From Neoscytalidium dimidiatum (Eukaryota; Ascomycota; Dothideomycetes; Botryosphaeriales; Botryosphaeriaceae), in contig CM074696.1 in assembly GCA_037367355.1 (NCBI GenBank), forward strand, positions 868,001-932,000: a stretch of DNA of 64,000 nucleotides, read 5' to 3'. Below are positions 56,292 through 64,000 of the stretch, piece by piece; the first letter of the stretch is position 1; each line of letters begins with the position of its first letter. Both the position numbers and the translations under genes were made by a program. Under the pieces are notes generated by a model. The model had not been told where the DNA came from. It did not search any database and was given only the letters and a program-made list of their open reading frames with translations.

Positions 56292-58645
56292 TCAAAAGAA
56301 ATCCATCACATCCACGACTCTCACCCTTCCCCTCAGCCTATGCCATGCTCTCTTCCCCGTCCCCCGATCACCGACCGAACCCGTACACGCCTCCCTCATA
56401 TCCGGACCACCAAACCCCCTCGGGCTGACACCGCCGACGCCCCTCGCCGGGCCCCCCAAAATCAGATCCGCCACCCCGATAACCGCATCCACGCTCCCCT
56501 CCACATCCGGCTCGAGCACGTACTCGACCCGACTCCCCAACGTGCCCACGTGCTCGAACGAAAACCGCTCGACCACGACGCCATCCTCCTCGACCACGAT
56601 CTCGATCCCGCTCCCCGCCGCCGTCCCGCAGCTGTTCCCGCTGCCCACCGACCGCCCGCTCCCCCACGACGAATCCGACGACGACGACCCGCCGCGCAGG
56701 GCCTTCGGCGACGACGCCGCGGCCCTGGCGTCGATCCGGTCCTGCGCCCTCCTGCGCGCCTTCGCCAGGTTCCGTGAATATTCCACCGCCTGTGCGCCCG
56801 TCGTCGACCTGACGGGCCCACCGCCCGTAGTAGTAGTAGTAGTAGTAGCAGCAGCAGCGTCGTCGCTCGGGCCCATCGAGTCCCTGCCTCGCTTCCGCTC
56901 CGCGCCGGGGCCGCGGTCGTCCGCAGCCGCGGACGCGCGGAACAAGAAGCCGTCCTCGGGCGCCAGCACGCAGGCGCGCGGGCGGCACAGGTCCTGCAGG
57001 GCGCCGTCGTAGTCGCAAGGGGCGCGCAGGCGCTCGAGGGCCGGCAGCGCGCCGCCGGCGATGCTGACGGCCAGCTCCTCGGTGGCCGGGCCCGGCATCA
57101 GCACGTCCCAGTGCAGGTGGGCCAGCGAGCGCGACGCGAAGACCGGGCGGAAGAGCGGGATGTGTGGGGCGACGCCCGGCGAGCCGTCCTGGATGAGGGC
57201 GAAGCGGCGCAGGCGCGTGCAGAACTTCAGGAAGGCGATGAGGATGAGCAGGTCGACGAGCTCCTGGTGGACGAGGGCGAGGGATGTGAGGTTGGCGGCG
57301 GCGGGGGACTGGGCGAAGCGGAGGAGGCCCTTGTCGGTGACGCCGTCGAGGGCTTCGAGGCGGAGGGAGGTGAGGGTGGTGGGGAGGGCGGCGAGAGTGC
57401 GGTCGTTGAAGTCGTGGGCGGAGAAGTTGGAGAGGTGGAGGTGCTGGAGGTGTGGGAGCTTGCGGAATGTGGCAACAAAGGAGCGGAAGTCCATGGCGCC
57501 CGCATCTTCGCCGTGCAGGAGGAGAGTGCGTAAGTTTGTCGTGATGTCATGGTGGTGTAGGAAGAGCTCCGTCGGCCCCGGGTAGAGCTCGAAGGCTTGT
57601 TGTTGGGTCAGTTTTCCCACACCGTGGTTGATGGGTTTGCCGACGATCCAAGCTCGCTCTTTCAGATTCGGTCGGGTTGACAATGCATGGTTCAGGCGGT
57701 CGAATTCGTGGTTGTAGATTGTGTGGAAACCGACGAGCCTCTCGAGGTTGGGACAAACCATGACGATCGATGCTAGATCGTTGATGATCTCCTGCCCCTC
57801 ATTGTAATTTGCTTGAAGGAATACCTGCTGCATTTCCGATGCCTTTATTTCTAGCACCAACTTTGCCAAAGCGCTTCTTTCTCGAAGTGTTTTTCGTAAA
57901 AGCTTTAGGCGACCAGGGGGTTTGGACTTCATATAGCTGGTATCTGATGTGTCAGGAGGAGGTAGCCATAACCTGGAGTATCTGCAGGATGGTGAGTAAA
58001 ATATTCAAAAAATCGCACGGGATCTCTTGACGCTTACAGTTTGATACGCGCGGCCTTGTCCCAAGAGCGACTCGTGAGGGCGACACTGTACAGATCTCGT
58101 AAATAGCAGGTCGTACAACTCTGTGCACCCTTTCCAAAATGGAGGACCTCCAACTGCTGTAGGACGCAAGCATACACCTCGCGCGGCAGGAGTTGGAAGA
58201 TGCGGGGCTGCATGATGCTCGGAGGTTTTGAATGGCGGGGCCCGGAGGTGACGGAGAAGATGGAAAGCGGGCGTTCGAACATGCTCTGCATTTCCCAAGA
58301 AGCCTTTTCAGCGCCGCCCGTGGGGGCGCTCTCGAGTTGCGAACGATGCTGTGTCCCCGCCTGATTCTTGTTGGTGGCAGCCGTGCGCGGCGAAATGATC
58401 GAATTCGCGGTGCGGTATATCGACGTCCTCGCGCTTGAAATGGCCGGCGGGATGGATGATCGTTTTCGAGACTTGTCCGTCTGATCTCGATACCGTGGAA
58501 TGTTGACCGATGGGGCGGCATCGTCAGTGTCGTAGGAGTAGGCTTCATCCTCCTCGTCGATTACATAGGGTCGTGGGGCGTCATATAGCCTTTTCGCGCG
58601 ACATGTCAGCAACTCTACCAGGGAGCTGGAAACCCTGCCGAACAA
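56292..58645 (-). CDS. F-box/leucine-rich-like protein, 5' end unresolved
   Basis: Two exons join in phase, 58645-58038 and 57981-56292, about 766 codons. An F-box-like segment (MQPRIFQLLPREVYACVLQQ, then SVALTSRSWDKAARIKLYSR) spans the junction; F-box proteins link substrates to SCF ubiquitin ligases. After it, leucine-rich segments (HLQHLHLSNFSAHDFNDRTL, TLTSLRLEALDGVTDKGLLR, NLTSLALVHQELVDLL) suggest an LRR-type substrate domain. The last ~230 residues are low complexity with a poly-Thr run and a Ser/Gly-rich stretch. The open frame at 58645 has no ATG before a stop at about 58700 (TAA), so an upstream exon is needed; ATGs near 58745 and 58727 with a following GTAATT donor are candidates, but the phases did not match. 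Substrate unknown. Confidence 0.75.
56827..56859 (-). repeat. trinucleotide repeat coding poly-Thr/Ala
   Basis: Seven GTA units followed by three GCA units on the + strand, read as threonine and alanine codons in the F-box-like gene. Confidence 0.9.
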
Positions 58646-60655
58646 GCTGGGCCGGGACGTACTCGTGGGATTGGCAATGCGGCGTAATGCGGGTAATTAC
58701 ATCTTGCATGAAAAGCGAATCCTCCATAGAATTGAGTCTCGCCATGGTTCGACGGGCTGTCGGACGGAGACATTCAGCAATCGAAGAACTCGGGGTGAGG
58801 GCGAAGGATATGGGCCTTGAGAGAAGGGTTGGCCAAGCTCGCAGCCGCACTATCAGAGGGCAGCGGCAGGAAGAGCCATGCGCGTGCGCGTCGAAGGCGC
58901 GCTCGAGCATCCAGCGCCAGGCCAGGGATGGCGGGAGTTCGGCAGGGTTGCGCCAGCGGTGATAGCGCCATGACTACCGGACGGGCGGCCAATGGATATG
59001 GAGATCGGAACAATTCGCTGTGGCTCCAGAGCGTGGGCTAGCGGCACATCCAGTTGCGTGGTAAGGGACCCAGGACGTGGGAACCTAAGATTGAGTTGCA
59101 GATCCGGGTTCATCAGAGGCCCCGAGGGCTCTGCCAGAGATCCGCGCTCTCTCATCGATCGCCCAGCCTTCCCCGGCCTGCCCTCGCGCAGATCCGGTTG
59201 GCTTGTTCCTGTCGTAAGCAGCTCGACACGCGCTGGCCAACTCATTCTCGGCGTCAAAATCAGCTGATGACGGCTCTAAAAAGTAAACCCAGGCGGCGTT
59301 CGGCGAGTTGACAAGCCACCAGCCGAGTCTCCTAGCCTCATCCGCCCACATCCCCCGCCCATGGCTTTTTTCCCTCTCATCTTCTCCAATGGGGCTCGGT
59401 CGCGCCGTGGTTTGCCCCCGCGCTCTGCGCTCTGTCTGTCAGTGGCTACCTTTCGAAACGTCGGCCGCGTCGGCACCGAAAGGCTCCCTTGGGTGAACAA
59501 TGCGGGAAATCCATGTTCGGAGCACTTCTGCGCTATTCTGAAGGGCACGTGGCGAACTGACAGTCCGTTCCATTCCTGAGGCGCGCTGTCACATCCGCCG
59601 GTGACGTCTAACTGCGCATAGTCCGCATTGTGCGCACAGGAAAACGCACTGATATGAGCTTGCTCTCTGTTGGTAGTTCTGCTTATTCAAGTCTGGACGC
59701 GCTCAAGACGCCTTCGTCCCGCTTTCAGTCCTGTATTGCGGGCTCGGTCATGATTCCGCACCCAAAGTGCTACAGGACTCGAGTATATATTGAAACTGAC
59801 GTACTTTCTGGTCCTCCACATGCGGAGACCCCAAGACCCTACCTGATCAAGCAGGCCAGAAGCCGAAGCGAAGTGTAATGGTTGATACGATTGGTGGCGC
59901 GCTCGGGTCGCAGAAAATGAGTTTCACCAAATAACTTTAAATGCCCAGATCTCTGCATAGACGTCCATAAGCTTCGCGTGGGAGCCGATTAAGGTACAGG
60001 GACCCGCAGCCGCCCGCTACTCGGACGTGACCGCGGCAACGCGACTACAATGATGGTCAAGTTTCCGAGCCGCGGCCGTTTTGGCGGCGAAAAAAGGTTT
60101 GTTGATCCACATCAGCCTTCCCAGGTTAGACGAAGCTCACTTTCGTGCTTGCCTGCAGACCACGTTAGTCCAGAGTAAGTTATACGAGATGCCCATCTCA
60201 TGATGCCTGCGAGTGAAAGAGTGCGCGAATCGAAGTAGAGGATATTATCCCGAAAAATGCATTTTGGCCTATGCAGAGGCCGCTCTTTGTCCATGCCAAC
60301 CGAAATATCGTGCTGGAACCAGCTGTCTGTATTTTTGATATCCCACCAAGCGCCGACCCGTTGCTGAAACATTCGTCCCAACCGAATGAGACGGTCCAGA
60401 TGCCACGAAACACCGTCGCCGAATGCTCTTGAAGGAACTCCCGGTCTGCCGTGCATCTAAGTCTATGAGAGAGGCCGTTATCTTTCCGCCATTGCCAGCT
60501 CGTTGAAGCTGCTCCGCCAGTCAACGCCCGACGCTGTCCAAACGTCATGCGGAGCGGAGTCTTCCGTCAAACACCGAGGTTCGAAACGGTTCAATCAGCA
60601 CCTGCAGCCGTTAGTCTTCGTTCATGCGCCCAATCAGTTGTAAGTCGACCGGGTC
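58646..60655. other. gene-poor region
   Basis: About 2 kb. It holds the undetermined 5' end of the F-box-like gene and the 3' flank of PRMT1. Two overlapping minus-strand frames with ATGs (60112-60456 and 60198-60548) have no recognisable domain. Confidence 0.5.
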
Positions 60656-61985
<1,330 letters not shown>

Positions 61986-62754
61986 GGTTGCTGAAGATTG
62001 AGGAAGGAATACAGTATACTGGAAGGAAAGGCTGGTTGGTAAGGAATGTGCAGAAAGTCAGGTCGGACTTTTCTGTCGCCCAATAACTTCGCGAGCGTCC
62101 GTGCGGCGCGGCGTTGATTTTTATACGCTTATCGCCCTTGCGTCGGGTAAGTCCCCGGCGCCGCTGCATTCTACCGTCCACCGGGTTAGAAAAGGTGCAA
62201 TCTCGGTCGGTCAGGCGAGCATCCTCCGCAGAGCTCCCGCGCTTCCTGTCCGCTTTGTCAATCCGTCCAAGTCGCCCGTGGCACCACTGTGCGTCTTTGC
62301 TCGTCCACGGTGGCGTTTGCGCCCAACCGCTGGGGCGGTCCACGCTTCTTCCATATACAGAAACCAACGCAAACCAAGCAAGGATATGCGAAAGTGATCA
62401 AGGCATACTATTGGATAGAATACTGCCAAAGTCATGCCGGCGCAAAGCTTCCGCTCATGTTTAAATAACCTGCGCAGATCCCCTGCATGTGCTATGCTCG
62501 AAAAACAAATATTGAATTCATGAAATATTTCCGCCGAGCCGTTTTCTTTTGCGCATTGCCAAAGGAGCGTCCCGATGTCATCATGCCTTTCCGACGTCAA
62601 TCTTCATCAACAGGAGGAGACCGCCTTGTATTGAACATTCCGCCCCGCCAATTGATGGGTATATCTTTGTCGTTAATTCGTAAGCCGTTATTCGTGAACA
62701 TGTAAGTATATGGAATGAAATGCTCGAAGAAAGATCACGCTATGCTGAAGTCGC
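61986..62754. other. intergenic, PRMT1 promoter side
   Basis: About 770 bp; overlapping chance frames on both strands, no gene or motif recognised. Confidence 0.6.
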
Positions 62755-64000
62755 TTAACGGATCCCAATAGTCGGGAATGTGTCAATGAATGCTTCACAG
62801 TCTGCGCAATGGTTAGCATAGGGCCAGCAGGGGAAACCGTGTGAACTGACCTTGCCGCAATTTGAAGCGCAGCTCAAAACGACCATCTCTGCCTCTGGGC
62901 GGCGAGTAATTGTCGCAGAAGACGTATGGGTGAAGAGTGCTCAAAGAAAGAATCCTCGGGCCTACACGGCGCATCCATCCATCGAGGCCGATATACGGCG
63001 TCACAAACGCTGTCCATATCGGCGTCTTCTGCATGGGGCCCCGGCGAGCTGTTGCCTCGAAACGGACAGCACCGGTATTCCTGTCCTTGAATACCCGGAA
63101 GGCATGAAGGTAGCGGTCATCCTCTATTTCTGCCGAGAATTCCATATCCTCGCCGTTTTGGAAGTAGTCCTCGACGTTAAGAGGGCTGTCAACACCATCT
63201 TGCCGTTTCAATGCCACGGCAGTGCAAAAGAACAGGACCATCCTTTCGTAGAAAGTGAAACGAAGGTTTGCCCAAAGGTCCAGGCGGTTGCCGTCAAACT
63301 GGTTGCCTCTGGACAACTGCAGACAGGTACCAACACGCCGAATGTTCAAAGAAGTAAGCGGAATACAATGGCGGTAGCGTCGGCCAAGTCGATCTTTGGT
63401 GAGGAACAGAAGTCTTGCGCGATGATCTGTTGGTCGCCAGTATAGCCGCACAAACGCATCTGCTGCATCAAATGGCCTTATTGAATTAGCAGGTTGGTTT
63501 CGCAGTGAAGAAGGCTACTTACTGCTCAACCACCTTGAGGAAGCCTTCACCCCAGAGCCTATTCACTGCCTCAGGGATGTCCCTTCCAAGACATCTCGTT
63601 CTGGCCATCGTGTTAGTACAACGTGTGGCATTCGATCTCTGCGGATCTTACGGTTGGCCCAGATTCCCGCGGAACGGCGTCATTGGGTGCAATCCATCAA
63701 AAATTTTATTTGCCCAGTGGATTGGACTATATGAGCCGTTAGAATCCAGACTCGGGGACGTCGGAAACGAGGCATAGGTCTCGAAGGAGGAATTGGAAAA
63801 CGTCGGCGAAAGAGGTGCCTGAGGCGCTGCTGGTGGAGGCGCAAACATTTCGTCACTGTCCCAATCATCCGAGCTTGTGTTTGGGGACTGGTGCATATAT
63901 GGTGGATTTGCACGCAGGGGAGGCCTGGCTGCGGGTATTCTAGGCTGCGCTGGTGGAGACCCTATTTACGTATCAGCCTCGTACGAATGGCATTTTTATT
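62755..64000 (-). CDS. unrecognised conserved-looking fungal protein, partial at the right edge
   Basis: Four exons can be joined in phase: 63961-63652, 63600-63523, 63476-62851 and 62801-62755, giving about 353 residues plus an unseen N-terminus (an acceptor TAG precedes 63961, so more exons lie beyond the window). The start of the visible part is Pro/Ser-rich, with SSDDWDSDEMFAPPPAAP and FDGLHPMTPFRGNLGQP. Then a compact domain follows: VNRLWGEGFLKVVEQPFDAA, FVRLYWRPTDHRARLLFLT, YRHCIPLTSLNIRRVGTCLQ, WANLRFTFYERMVLFFCTAV and, at the end, LRQDCEAFIDTFPTIGIR. The strand-rich pattern with a terminal helix is reminiscent of a PH-like fold, but I do not recognise the family and assign no function. 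Introns have good signals (GTAAGA with CTAAC branch; GTAAGT with GCTAAT branch). Confidence 0.7.

Overview
The window is nuclear DNA of a filamentous ascomycete (Pezizomycotina; Dothideomycetes is plausible but not shown). Genes carry short introns of about 50-180 bp with GTAAGT-type donors and GCTAAY or CTAAC branch sites. The gene set fits this group: Vip1-type RRM protein, Hir3, exomer ChAPs subunit, Mgm101, EMC10, JEN-type carboxylate permease, cytochrome b2-like dehydrogenase and a relic ankyrin/hydrolase gene of the fungal NLR type. Gene models were spliced by hand; reading frame is conserved across the splice junctions given.

Layout, left to right: partial vip1-like RRM gene (-); long gene-poor stretch; MFS transporter (+); a convergent intergenic stretch holding a degenerate 70-90 bp repeat array around 7.0-8.5 kb; RNPS1-like SR protein (-); tRNA-Thr(AGT) (+); 3.6 kb without a recognised gene; JEN-type permease (+); second tRNA-Thr(AGT) (-); kelch protein (-); large HIR3 (-) divergent from an exomer ChAPs gene (+); SEC11 (+); a tRNA-Gly(CCC) gene (-) interrupted by two mRNA-type introns; TANGO2/NRDE protein (-); DP1/TB2/HVA22 protein (+); 12-bp minisatellite; MGM101 (-); ankyrin pseudogene (-); FGGY pentulose kinase (-); EMC10-like (+); Rab GTPase (-); cytochrome b2-like dehydrogenase (+); SDR oxidoreductase (+); relic coding region; F-box/leucine-rich protein (-); PRMT1 (-) with two tiny exons; partial unknown gene (-) at the right edge.

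Most genes are unrelated housekeeping loci (RNA binding, histone regulation, secretory pathway, mitochondrial DNA maintenance). The only metabolic pairing is a JEN-type carboxylate permease and a cytochrome b2-like 2-hydroxyacid dehydrogenase, which could take up and oxidise lactate, but they lie 34 kb apart and are not a cluster.

The most striking feature is the tRNA-Gly(CCC) gene at 32308-32506 (-). Removing two introns with GTAAG donors, GCTAAT branch motifs and CAG acceptors (68 and 58 nt, in the D-loop and at the T-stem/loop junction) leaves a perfect 73-nt cloverleaf with all invariant bases. Nuclear tRNA introns of fungi normally sit at 37/38 and are removed by the tRNA endonuclease, so mRNA-type introns here would be highly unusual. 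The second unexplained structure is the divergent repeat array at 7.0-8.5 kb.
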